A stretch of 64,000 nucleotides of DNA from Porogramme epimiltina (lineage: Eukaryota; Basidiomycota; Agaricomycetes; Polyporales; Polyporaceae). The stretch's first letter is position 1; every line of letters begins with the position of its first letter. The notes beneath the pieces were generated by a model. It was given only the letters and a program-made list of their open reading frames with translations, made no database searches and had not been told where the DNA came from. The DNA lies in contig FTLJ01000917.1 of NCBI GenBank assembly GCA_900155495.1, forward strand, positions 1 to 64,000, read 5' to 3'. Below are positions 10,749 to 21,643 of the stretch, piece by piece. The position numbers and the translations under genes are program-made.

Positions 10749-12502
10749 CTATGCATACTTGACTCCAGTATGCAACGTGCACAACTCTTTCTCAAGCAAA
10801 CACCATCGGAGAGGACTGCGCGGGCCATGGCTGCGCCGAACCTCTTCGTACAGGTGAGGAAACGCGCGATCTACAGCCCGCACAATAGGCTCGAGATAGG
10901 CACCGTCCTTCGGCGCACCCGCGAGAGAGGTGATCTTCAACCACAGCAGCCCGTGTCCCTCGAGCGGCTTCGCAGAGTCCTCCAGGGGCGGCGGGTCTGC
11001 CGGAAGGGAGTCCGTACGTACGTACGGGAGGCAGAGGTGTTGGAGGTGCGGATGGGCGCGCGCAAATGCGAAGATCGTGTCCAGGGTCGGGTCGTCACGC
11101 TCCAGCGGCCTCGGAAACTCTTCATGACGACGGATGTCGTATTCGAAGAACGAAAGTTGAGGGCACGCCGTTATGAGCGACCTCAAATCGCCGTCCTGCA
11201 ATTCCGGAAGCCCGAAAATGCAGCGCGGGAGCTGGACGTTGAGCGTGAACTCCCGGAGATCGCGAAGGGACTGGAGAAACCGCACAACGGCGTTGAAGTT
11301 GAGTGTATTCGGCCCTGTCTGCCCCGTCCACGCCATGATGATCAATCCAATGCGAATCTCGATGTGAAGACGACGCAAGGAGAGTGGAAATGCGGAGTAG
11401 ATGGAATGGAAAGTGGTCCAGTGCTTCAGTATCGAGCTTTCGTAGTCGTCATTGTTGACACCGAGAAAGACACCTGTGACATTTGGGAAGGAGATGGACT
11501 GCATGATATCCACGAGGCCAGGTACCGATGCGGTCAGAGAGAGGTTCAGGAGTGCCGGAAAGTGAAGTCGCGGAGATTGGGCAGTTATGGATGTGGAGAA
11601 ATTGCTGAGTGTGAGGGACCGGAGGGAGAGCTCGGACAGAGAAACCAATATGGGACGGGTTACGGTGAACATGTCATCGACCTCCAGCGACTTGAGACGG
11701 GGGAGGCGCCATATAGGGGACTCGTCGTCAATAATAAACTCTCTTGGGTGGTCCTCTAAAGAAGAGTGCAACCTAAAGCTATGAAGCGCCGTTAAAACAG
11801 GGCAGATGACATGTAATGTATTTGCTGGGTAGTCACACATAGTGTCGTCGAGGAGGAGCGAGAAGTGACGCAGGTTTCCAGGATTCAACAGTTTTGTCGT
11901 TGTAATTGGTGGCATTTTCCGATAATCCCTGTCAAAGTCCCAGTCCAGTCGGCGCAGTTGTGGTAGGATAGGGACGTTGTGAGGGAACCAACGTAACAGT
12001 GCAGCAATTCCTTCATGTTGGAAACTGTCGCGTGGGAGCTTAAGCTCTCGTATCCTAGCCGCATAGATACCAAGAGAAAGCAGCTCTCGTTTGTCGGGAA
12101 CACGAGTGAACCTCTAAAAGACGACCATCTGTTGTCAACAATGACGACCAAGCGTGTCGACCCACACGCCACGATGCAAGAACTCACAATCTGCTCTCGG
12201 AACTTGTCGTCTGACTTGTGCGTATAACACGGTGATACCACGTCGATGAGGTGGAAGATGTCGTCGATATATCTCCACAGTACGTCCAGAGCAAGGCCTG
12301 ACAGAGCCCAGGATACGCGGGCCATCCTAGCCAAGGCATTCCTGTTGAGACGGCTATGATCCTCCCATGCACATTCGTCGTAAGGGTATATCGAAGGTGG
12401 CTCGAGGAGGGGACCGGGAGCCATAGTTTCGAGAATTGTTGCTACTATGTCGTAGGAGGCCCACGCTCGATCCGTTGTATGCCTTCGCCGGGATATGTTC
12501 AT
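10749..12502 (-). CDS. F-box/LRR-like protein (copy 1)
   Basis: Two exons, 12502-12188 and 12113-10749, with a 74-nt GTGAGT...TTTTAG intron in phase 0, encode 559 aa. Exon 1 ends with the degenerate F-box seen in many basidiomycete proteins: 'RNALARMARVSWALSGLALD' followed by 'VLWRYIDDIFHLIDVV'. Exon 2 opens with 'YAARIRELKLPRD' and then runs through irregular leucine-rich repeats ('LPRLKSLEVDDMF', 'LRSLTLSNF', 'LLNLSLTASVPGL'), a usual SCF-adaptor layout in which the F-box binds Skp1 and the repeats hold a substrate. The substrate is unknown. The gene shares its architecture, exon structure and orientation with the gene at 14.1-15.9 kb; the two are probably old duplicates. Confidence 0.8.
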
Positions 12503-13287
12503 GATCGGGAGTCACCACGACACTGCTTGGTTGGCTGACCAGTGGGATCCAGATGGGTATAGTGATGCCTAGAGCACTGGTTAGTCTTACACTCAAATCT
12601 TATCGTGGAGTAATGGCGGACTCACTCGTACACAAGCAAGCTGGGTATGGGTCACAAGATCTGAGAGAACGATCAAACTGCAAGCTCCGGCTTTGAAGCT
12701 TTGAAGCTTGATAATGATGGTGGACCTAAGAAACGCATAATATGTAGCGAGCTGTCGTGGCCCATTTGCAAGCGCCCACACTCCCCTTCATCATGATGAT
12801 CCATCCACGATCGTGCTGCTGCAGCATATTGGCAATCATGGACTCTGGCACTAGGCTCTGTACTTCCACGCATGCACACAAGCATGCGACACTCATTTAG
12901 CAAGGGACGAAGGGGTATACCTACATCTCAGACTTGGTGAACCTGATTACCTTCTGAGACCGGGTTCATACACAATGTTCTTTTGCGGACACTCCGGCTG
13001 TGAGATCTTCCTCGTACGTATATACGCACTTGCGACGCACAAGAATACTAACTCGATACTGCTAGTGGGTCCTCTTAGCCTCTGGCCCAAACCGCCTCTT
13101 CAGCTCGGCATCCGTCTTCAACTCGCGCTGGCACTCCAGTTCCTGAACGCCGTTGCCCTGTTCTAGCCTCCTCCTACCTCTCTAAGCGGAGGGTCTGTGT
13201 CAGAGCTTGGGTTCAGTGGGAGATGGGCGTGAGTGGAGGGGAGCGGTGGCTCTGAAGGAGGAAGACGATTGTAGGTGCCGCGAAGGA
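12503..13287. other. Intergenic region, no gene seen
   Basis: Upstream flank of F-box copy 1. Short open frames only. A small imperfect direct repeat GCTTTGAAGCTTTGAAGCTT lies at 12691-12710. Confidence 0.45.
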
Positions 13288-13560
13288 TCCTATTCGATCT
13301 CAATGTTCATTCCGCCTCCGGGGCGTCTTTATGCAGTGCGTACCATCACGTCCAACATTCCCCCTCGTCCGCTGAGTCTTCAGCCCTCCTCTTCAGCCCC
13401 ACGTCAAGTGTCGCTCATCTTGACACCGCGTGATGCGATTCGTGCTGCAACTCCAACAACGCCACTCTCAAAGACTTCGACTTCCTCCTGGATGACAAGC
13501 TCTCCTTTTCCACCATTCCCTTCGCCATCTGCCCCCCTCGCTCTGCCCCTCTCGACCCCA
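13288..13560 (+). pseudogene. Relic paralogue of the 8.6-kb membrane-protein gene (second exon)
   Basis: The frame beginning near 13288 reads 'VHSASGASLCSAYHHVQH', then 'ALLFSPTSSVAHLDTA', a TGA stop at 13431-13433, then 'CDSCCNSNNATLKDFDFLLD' and 'DKLSFSTIPF'. It is collinear with 'IHSTFTSTYHRFQQF', 'LLLSPASSIASLDTDYCDS' and 'CDISDFDEKLPLSSTPI' in the gene at 8630-9983. The membrane half is not found beside it, and the in-frame stop breaks the frame, so it is read as a decayed partial duplicate. Confidence 0.6.
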
Positions 13561-14055
13561 TCTCTCATTCCCCAACCTCGGCCACCTACGCTCGTCCACG
13601 GGTGTTCGGCACCCGTGAGACCCTCGGAATCGTCGTGCCGCCTCGGTATATACAATCTCGAACGGCATCACCCGTGTTGCAATTCACGAGCCCGTGGCTC
13701 ACCCCGACTAGGCCACGCGTACGCATCCAAAATGGCCAGTGGATCCCCTCAACACTGTCTTCGGGTGTGAGGGCGAGGCAGTCGCGACTTGCTGCGACGC
13801 GCGCCCCCCAGCATACGCCACATCTTCCACCGGCGGCACGAAGAGAGCACAAGCTGTGTGGCCCCTATCGGCGCCCAGCTTCAGCGCGCCGTCAAGGCTC
13901 TGCTAGGAGGCGGGGTTCTTACCGGGCACACGCGGAGACAACTCGGATTGTCGGGCCTTCCCCGTCTCTGCACAGTGGTTCGCCAAGTGCTATTCAAATG
14001 GACCTCGTACATCCTGTTCTACAACATCTCAAAATCTATCTATTTGCTTCTGTTG
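13561..14055. other. Uncharacterised stretch after the relic
   Basis: Open frames continue through here in two frames (one reaching 14147), but neither shows a recognisable domain. It may be further decayed sequence of the relic or simple spacer. Confidence 0.3.
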
Positions 14056-15858
14056 CTATCGTCGCGACACCCTCAGACTTGCTATGGCGTCCGCTAACTC
14101 CTCCGAGAACGTCTTCAGGCCGGGAGCGCAAGGGGGGAACGTGGTAGTCTCTATGTTCGGGAACGCCTCGAGGAACGCGCGCGCGGCTTCCGAAAGCAAG
14201 GCTGCGTTGCCGAGTGCGTACCACCCCCCCGCGTTGTTGAATGCGTACCACTTCCCTACGCGCGTGCCGATCTCGAGCTGTTTGAGGGGGTGGGCTTGCT
14301 TCAAGTTCGTCGTTGGGTGCAGGCGCGCGTCGTGTATGCTTGAGCGGTCCATATATGGGATGGAGAGTTGGCGAAGACGAGGGTGGGCGTAAGCAAACGC
14401 GACGATCGAGGCGAGCGCAGGGTGGTCGCCGTCCGGTCCCAGCATTGGGACCCTACTCACTTCGTATTTGAAAACTTCGAGTTCGGGCCAAAATGGTCTG
14501 ATGGAAAGGAGGGCAGTGTTGGTGAGGCTAGTGAGGTTTGGATCGGAGACAAGGCCATAGGTCGCGAACGAAGTCTGGTGGAGGGAGAGAGATCGAAGAC
14601 TGGGAAAGTAGAAGAGGGGTGTGGTCATTTCCGAAAAGTTGGGCACTAGCTCAGTCGTCCACGGTCCTGTTATGATAAGGAAATGTAGGCGCAAGGATGA
14701 CAGGGACATGGGAAATCTGGAATAGAGGGAGTGTAGACTAGCCTGAGGGATATGTTCCACCGCACCACGCCAGGGTTCCCCTACGCTGAGTGTGAGGTTT
14801 AGGGATTCCAAGCCTCTTAATGACGGAGTGGCGCTTAGAAAAAGGTAAGCTCCAGAAATAGTTGTTTCCAACTGAAGGCTCCGCAGCTTAGGGAACGCGA
14901 CACCCAGGGACGGGAGAAGGCTGTTATTCTCTGCGGTCCGCAACATGAGTACGGGATGGTGAAGTGAAAGGTGATAGAGGGCTGGGAGCCGGGAAAGGCG
15001 ATAGATTATGGTGGGTGTGATCACGACGACGCAGCGAAGTTGGAGAGATTGGAGTCCTGAGTGCTTCCACAAAAACCCGTTCTCCTGGAAGAGTGGATGG
15101 AAAGGAGATAGTTGGGTTCTCATTCTGCCATATGATAGATCGGAGGGGTGGTATCCCAGAGGCAATTGGATTGTCAAGTTATGGAGCATTGTAAGGACAG
15201 GGGGGATGCAATCTATGGCCTGGTACATCGACTCAGTGGATTTCCCATGGAAGTATACTTCACTTAAAGTTGGAGAAGAGAAAAATACGGGAATCCAACT
15301 CGGCGGGATGTTTCCTTCGGCCCCTTCGACCACGTACTTGAACACACGCAGTTTTGGCAAGAGGCAAGTCTGCAGAAACCATCGCGCAAGGGCGTCCATC
15401 CCAGTATATTGATGAGCTTTTATCGGTCCAATCCCACGCGTTATTTGAAGTCGACGAATGCGAGAAGCATAGAACTGAAGACGTTCCAATTCCTCGCTGT
15501 TGGGGTCGCGTATGAATGTCTACCAGGCTTGATAGATGAAGAACTCTCTGTGTAAGTCGGAGGAATTACTCACAAGTTTGCCCCCAGAGTCTAGTTCGTA
15601 CAAAGGGGGTATCACAATGGAGATAAGGGTGTAGATGTTGCTGACGTCGCTCCACAACCCATCCAATGCCGTGCTAGAGAGGGCGCGACACACTCGGGCA
15701 ATTCGAGCTAGAGCCTTGCAGTTCGCTTGGCGTTCCGCCTTGAATACCTCAAGCTGACGTCCAGTCCATCCGCTGTCCGCGACCGTAGCGGGGAAGAGGT
15801 ATTGGAGGATTGCATCTGCAGTGTCACCACAGAAAATGACCTTGTGCACCGCGGACAT
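14056..15858 (-). CDS. F-box/LRR-like protein (copy 2)
   Basis: Two exons, 15858-15574 and 15519-14056, with a 54-nt intron in phase 0, encode 582 aa. The F-box-like segment is 'CKALARIARVCRALSSTALD' followed by 'GLWSDVSNIYTLISIVIP'. Exon 2 starts 'TFIRDPNSEELERLQFYASR' and proceeds into leucine-rich repeats ('LPALYHLSLHHPVL', 'FPKLRSLQLETTISG', 'LRGLESLNLTLSVG', 'FPSLRSLSLHQTSF'). Role and architecture match copy 1, 1.5 kb away on the same strand. The residue identity between copies is low, so the duplication is old or the two were recruited separately. Confidence 0.8.
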
Positions 15859-16640
15859 TGGTTGGCCCTGGATGCCGATTGCCTAAACGAAACGGAGGTC
15901 GATAAAAGAGCTGTAGATGAGAGGGATACACTTACTAGTAGTCTCGATGTATTGGATAGAGCAGTTAGAGCAAATCCAGTCCTTTGAGGTGAAGGAGGAG
16001 AGTCAACGCGGTTCTAGCTGTGGTGCAGGTGTACAGTGCCGCCTCCTCATTGTCAGTTCCACTATCGCCCGAGCCCCCGGGTACCGTCGCACGCAGCCGT
16101 ATAACCTGGTGGATTAAATTGACGTCGACAAACAGAAAAACAAGTCCGCAGGTCACTAGGGTTGATATGCATATAGACACCCTTCTGCCAGTAACAAGGA
16201 CGAACAGAAGTTCTGGGAGTAATTACTCTGGTACGTGGGGCTTTTCCAGAAGACAATTCGAGATACATCGCAAAATAGAAAATGTAATAGCGATTGAAAG
16301 AGACACCTTCGGCATGCTCGATCCTGTGACGACGACGGGGAGAGGATATGAAGAACATCAACAGAGTTTAGGTGTATATCCTGGTGTTTAGTATGGACAG
16401 AGTTGAGGAGTAGACACTGGGACTCGCTCGACATGTTGCAGCTTGAATGTTTGAATAATTGTGCATGGCGACCGACTTCATGGAATTAAGGGGCGCACTC
16501 GTATACACTGACGACATCCGGATTCCGAGAGCCAAGAGTAAGGGGCAAAACAACCATTTATTCTTCAACGTGCGTATAGGCAGCTCTCCTCACGCCTGGT
16601 GGTCGCAAACCTACCGTCTACACACCAACTGCTACTTACC
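15859..16640. other. Intergenic region, no gene seen
   Basis: Upstream of F-box copy 2. Relatively AT-rich. Several 60-120-codon open frames overlap on both strands, without bias or motifs. Confidence 0.45.
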
Positions 16641-17157
16641 ATATCGACAACCCCACCCGCGATCACCCAAAACATCTTCCTTGTCGTCCTTCCTGACTAC
16701 CCCACTCCTGAGGCAAAGGAAGCCCGAAAGAAGTTCTTCCCTGCTCACTTGGAGAGCCCGATGGTGAAAGTTCCTGGCTTCGTTGGTACGTGGCTTCCTA
16801 GAACGCTACCATTGTATGCTGTCGCAAAACGCGTGCAGCTCACTTATGTGCCCTTTCCTGATCTACGGGCGGCCCGCAACGCCTTGAGCTCATGCTTCCC
16901 AACGACGCCAAGTCGCTGGACGCGGATGCGATGACGAAAAGTCAAGGCTCCGCCGGGTATGTGCAAGCAAAGTCGGTCGAGAAGGTCTGGGAGGTGATCA
17001 AGGTGGATGCCCTTTGGGAAAACGGTATGGTGTGCACTGCGTACTGTTTAATATCCGACGGTGGTAGTAGGATTGACCGTCTCCTGGGCCCCAGTGCGAC
17101 AAAGAGGAGGCGACGGTATTCCCTTTCACTGTGCTGAGGGCGGACACGCTTACTTGA
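16641..17157 (+). pseudogene. YCII-like (dimeric alpha/beta barrel) protein, probably decayed
   Basis: Three exon-like blocks. Block 1 (16641-16785) reads 'NIFLVVLPDYPTPEAKEARK' and 'HLESPMVKVPGFVG'. Block 2 (about 16868-17029) reads 'ELMLPNDAKSLDADAM', 'GSAGYVQAKSVEKVWEVIK' and 'VDALWENG'. Block 3 (17095-17157) reads 'CDKEEATVFPFTVLRADTLT' and a stop. The order matches fungal YCII-related proteins, where 'GS..V.EA.S.E.V.E.IK.D..W..G.W..EK' forms the barrel. Two defects are visible: the expected start is ATA in an otherwise good context (ACCATATCG, 16641), and the acceptor before block 2 reads CTGATCTACG where CTACAG would be expected. The block 2-3 intron (17030-17094) is normal. An alternative start or non-canonical splicing is possible. 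Confidence 0.55.
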
Positions 17158-18334
17158 ACTGGGCGGACGGATTTGGAGAGGTAGAGTTTGTGACATGTAT
17201 AACACTGGATGTTTGTCAATATGAGCGGATATGAGTACAAGCCCGAGAAGAGGTGTCGTGGTATGTACTATGGGATTAGGAGTAGGAGAGTACACGACTT
17301 ACGACGGGACTTGGGAGGACGAGTTTGACGGTCACGTGCCAACTTTCATGGGACCCTGGATACCCCGCCACTTTTCAACCAGCCGCCATCGACCCGGAGG
17401 CTGTCAACGGCCACCGTGCTGCAGCCTGCAGGCATATCGCTACATATAGGTAGGCCCCATGATCCCTGATGTAGTTGTCATAGAATATTGACTTCCAGAA
17501 ACGTGGCATACTGCCTTGGCCCTTGTGGTCTACGTAGACGAATCATTCGTCCGTTCTTGAGTACTTGCCACGAAGGCTCAGGGGAGGTAAAAGGCTAAAA
17601 GCACCACCACGTAAGTGTGCATAGCTGCTGATCTGTGCGTTTGGATTGGTGCTTATTTACGGCCTTATGCCTTGCGCCAGACAACGGGAAATGTAGATGA
17701 TAAACCTGTTTCTGGACCATTCAGTTCCTAGTAGACAGTTACCCTCCGGACGAGTGGGCTCGTCTTTCTTAGGTGAGACAGGTGCTATCTTCCATGCATG
17801 TGTATCGGGTGCCTATTGGTCAACTCCACGTTTTCATCGCTGGCGGTCCATTCCGTAGCACAACAGAACTCTCCCTGCCCTTTTACATAAAAGACCTCAT
17901 TGGTGGACGCCGTGATTCCCAGTACGTCTCTCTACTCCCGGCCGCACGTGCGCTAAGTTGGGCAACTTATATCCCTTATGCTGTCCTCGCGCCTTAGAGA
18001 TCGACTCTCCGCTCTAAGACCCGGCCTCCCGTCACGGATCTCGGCGCTCGGCAGGATCATAAAGACGCCACCCCTTCTCGTACGCACATCACAGCTTGTG
18101 CAACTAGTTGTACCCGCCAACCCTCCAGGTTTCTGACAGTTTACCGTCACTCCTCAAGTGGAAATGGACAAGGCGCCCTGGTCTGACAAGAGACTCGAAC
18201 GTACTCTCACGAGCGCAAACACTGAGGAGCACCAGCGCGGCTACAACCACGCAGGCCCGTTCATTGACGCACACTCTCAGTGGTGCCTATGGTCCTTCAA
18301 GACAGACAGCCCCACCAGTGTTCGCGTTTCCAAC
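17158..18334. other. Intergenic region, lipase promoter side
   Basis: No gene seen. The last part must hold the lipase promoter; TTATATCCCTTATGC near 17967 is TATA-like but about 360 bp from the start codon, so it may not be the one used. Confidence 0.4.
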
Positions 18335-19552
18335 ATGTTCAAGCTCCTCGCACTCGCCGCTTGTGCTTGTTTCTTCGTACTCTCCCGTTCATACACACGT
18401 CCCCTGGCCTTCCCCACAGTGCGCCACCGCGCCAACGTTACCGAGATCCCCAGCGACGAACTCAAGAGCTTCGTTCCTTTCACTCAATTTGCACGCGCCG
18501 CTTACTGTCGAGGCGTTCAAGACTGGAAATGCGGAGGTAGGCCTGTTCTATGCTATAGAGAGTCATGGGATCGGGCGCTAATGCGAGGTTATCATCAGAG
18601 GCGTGCGACGCCATCCCGGGTTTTCAACCAACTCTGACTAGTGGCAAGAGCAACTTTTCTCAAATTTGTGAGTGTATGCGCTCTACTTGCCTTAGCGCAG
18701 TCGATATTGATAGCGCTTTCCCTTCTAAGTCTTTGTTGGATACTGGCCGGATCAAAATGCCGTTGTTGTCGCTCACGAGGGAACGGACCCTGTGAAGTTG
18801 TGCGTCCACCGCCGACTCATCCCGTCTATGGTGACAGTGTGCGGCTGACACTGATAACATAGCCTCGCAATCTTGACCGACATCAAGTCCTCTCAGAGGA
18901 ATCTCGATACCCAGCTCTTCCCTGGTGTTCCTGACGACGTGCAAGTCCACGACGGTTTTGCAGATGAGCACGAAAAGACTGCAGTGCCTATCTTGGACGA
19001 AGTCAAGCGCCTCATTGAAGAGAAGGGCGCGCAGAACGTTTTCACAGTACGTCTAGGGTTGGCGCATCTGATAATGACGTGATCATGACCCTGTTCATTT
19101 AGGTTGGCCACTCGTTGGGTGGTGCCCTCGCCGAGCTCGACGCACTCTACTTGGTTCTCAACCTTCCCTCAAGCGTGCACGTCAAATCCGTCACCTACGG
19201 TACTCCGCGGGTTGGCAATGTTGCGTATGCCGACATGTTTGATGAAAAGGTATGCGCGTCACTTAGTTCCTCATGCATCTCGTCGTCTAACTCAGTGCAG
19301 GTCCCTGACTTCGCTCGTATCAATCACAGCCGGGATCCGATCCCAATCCTTCCGGGGCGCCGCTTCGGGTTCCAGCACCCTCACGGAGAAATTCACTTAC
19401 TCGACGGAGGGGAGGCGGTCGCATGTGCGCCGGATGAGAACGCAGACGCGCCCGAGTGCACCATTCATACCGTCCCGTACGTGATTTTCGGAGACATTTT
19501 GGACCACTTGGGACCATACGATGGTATCCCCATCGGCACTGTATTCTGTTAA
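18335..19552 (+). CDS. Secreted class 3 lipase
   Basis: Six exons (18335-18536, 18599-18667, 18730-18799, 18863-19046, 19103-19249, 19301-19552) join in phase to 307 aa. The ATG at 18335 gives a signal peptide (MFKLLALAACACFFVL); the frame is open further upstream, but this start fits secretion. Family landmarks follow in order: 'FVGYWPDQNAVVVAHEGTDP' (lid/oxyanion strand), the nucleophile elbow GHSLGGAL in exon 5, the catalytic Asp in 'NHSRDPIP', and the catalytic His in 'HPHGEIHLL'. Pfam Lipase_3 enzymes hydrolyse triacylglycerols or related esters outside the cell. C-terminal cysteines (ACAPDENADAPEC, VFC) could form disulfides. No defects. Confidence 0.9.
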
Positions 19553-20113
19553 TGCTACCAAGGCTACTTACCTTCTTTATAATCGCTAGTGGTATTGAAG
19601 TGTATATGATGTCATCAATTCATTCGGAGTCATTTCGCATCCCGAAATATGGGATCTCCGCTATATCGGAGAGCAGTCTGAGTCACCCAAAAATTCTGAC
19701 TCCGACCAACCTAGCGCAATTAGGCCTCAGCCGTCGAAACGACGTCGACCTTGGAGTCTAAACAGTCATTTCACCGTGTGAGCCCGGAAATCTAGTAAGT
19801 TCGATCACTCTACTATCTTATTCACCTCGTTGACTATAGAACTGACTAGCTCAACAGGCTGCGCTGCGCTTTACCGGCTCCGCGCCGTGATAGAGTATGG
19901 CACCATGCGCAGGCACTCGAATCACCGAAGGCGCGTGGCATGACTGCTCGCGGTACAAACTCACGTCTGTATTCCTTTGTCCAGACAATTCGATGCTGCG
20001 GCTTCGAAACGTTTTAAGGGCTCGGTGGGGCGTGCACACGGCGCAATCGCTAGAACGCCCCATCGCCATCATCAATCGCTCACCTTTGAGTAAACGCATT
20101 CACCTGAGGTTGC
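19553..20113. other. Intergenic region, no gene seen
   Basis: Lies between the lipase and array gene A. If gene A ever had the membrane-anchor exon of its relatives it should be here, but no hydrophobic segment with a donor site is found. Confidence 0.4.
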
Positions 20114-21432
20114 ATGATGTCCGGAATACCAGCCTTCGCCACCCCCATCGCCTGGACCATCCACTCTGAGCGAGTCCAGGGCGACTTCCATTCGCACGCC
20201 ACCGTGGTCCTTCCCATCATGCCGGATGGCATTCTATCCTTCCTGTCACAAGGAGAACGGCTGGGTGGCATCTTTGAGTTATCTCAAGCGACCAACGATG
20301 AGCCAGTCGATGTGGACGGTGTTGCGACAGTCTACGTCGATGCATTCCATCGCGTTCAAAACGCGCTAGATGACGTCACGCTAGCGCATATACAGCCAAC
20401 GGAGAACACTGAGGGGGTCGGCCTTTATGTGAGTACCTTCAACTACTTATGACTGCCACGCTAATATTCGTCAATGCTCTTTGCGATAGCGTACGCGTGG
20501 GCGGCTCTTCCACACTGTCTATGATCATTCATTGTGGTTTCGCATCCACGTCCGCCTGCCGGCGACCGATTTTGAGTTAGCTACGCCCCTCAACATTCAC
20601 TCCTTCACCACCCAACTCACCCTTTTCTCTCATCAAATATTCCATCTTCCGTATACTGAGATCGAATCTGTGTCTATGAAGAGTGCCAATGGTGTGATGA
20701 CAGTGGAGGTATGTTCTAGGTCACACATGTCGTCTTGCGTCACGAACTGACCTTCTCTTTTAGGCCCTCACGTCTAGCATGATAAGCCTCTCCACGATCA
20801 ACGGGCCCATCAGGGGGTCGTTCAAAGCATCAGAGGAACTTAGCTTAGAGACTACCAATGCCCCCATCGTAGCGAATATTTCTCTCAAGAGCAGCGCGGA
20901 AGTCTCTCTGGTCAAAGCGGTCCTCAGGACGATCAATGGGTACGTACATATGTTATTACCTTGGTTTCATCGAATTCAGGCTTACGCGTTGCTCTCCTAC
21001 AGTTCTATCCATGTGTCCATTGAACTCGCAACTCCCCCCGCTCGACGCCCCAACTCCACATTCGACATCCTCGCGCAGACAGCCAACGCCCCGCTCACCG
21101 CGACGCTCACGACCAATGCGGGAGCCGCCCCTGCGGTCCCAGGCGGCGCTCGCCTCAAAGGAACTTTCACCACCGCCAACGCGCCGGTACAGGTTACGCT
21201 TCCCCGCACGTTCGCGGGCGCGTTCAATTTGCACGGGTTTCCTTTCTTGCAGCCGTCGGTCAGGGAGCAGCCGTGCACGAGCAACGGGCGGTTTCGCCGC
21301 GTGGAGCGCGCGAATGCCGGGTACGGCCAAGTCGTGGGAAGGGTGGTATGGGACCCGGCTGGGCTTGAGGTGGGGAGGGAGGGGTCGGTTTCTGTGCAGA
21401 CGACGAATGCTCCGCTGCAGCTGATGCTGTGA
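20114..21432 (+). CDS. Array gene A: NAP-repeat ectodomain protein lacking the membrane exon
   Basis: Four exons (20114-20428, 20490-20708, 20764-20939, 21003-21432) give 379 aa with phases 0, 0, 2. It belongs to the paralogous family that fills the next 16 kb: exon 1 aligns with their exon 2 ('FHSHATVVLPIMPDGILSF', 'VATVYVDAFHRVQNALDDV'), exon 2 with their exon 3 ('FRIHVRLPATDFELATPL'), and the rest contains the repeating strands 'LETTNAPIVANISL', 'QTANAPLTATL', 'TTANAPVQVTL' and 'QTTNAPLQLML'. The repeated short strands suggest a beta-solenoid or adhesin-like fold (resemblance to DUF4097-type proteins is an inference). It is the only member on the plus strand and the only one without an N-terminal transmembrane segment; it also lacks the 'DPAGRGR' motif. 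It could be a secreted or cytosolic variant, or be missing its first exon. Confidence 0.75.
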
Positions 21433-21643
21433 GGATACGAGAGGAGGCAGATAGGGCTCGAGTTCCAAGCTCGTATATTTCATGTGGGTCGTGGATGCAT
21501 GGGTTAAAATAAGATAATACTTCTACGAGAAGACTGTGGACACTCGGACAGGGAAGGACTTGAGAAGCGGAGGGGTTCCGTATATGCGCCATATTACAAC
21601 CGACCCGGTACACAAAGAACCTTCTCAACGAAAGTACTCACTG

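Noticed and set aside
10770..11759. 329-codon plus-strand frame over F-box copy 1
   Set aside because: Antisense shadow of the LRR region; no motif, no splice-consistent start.
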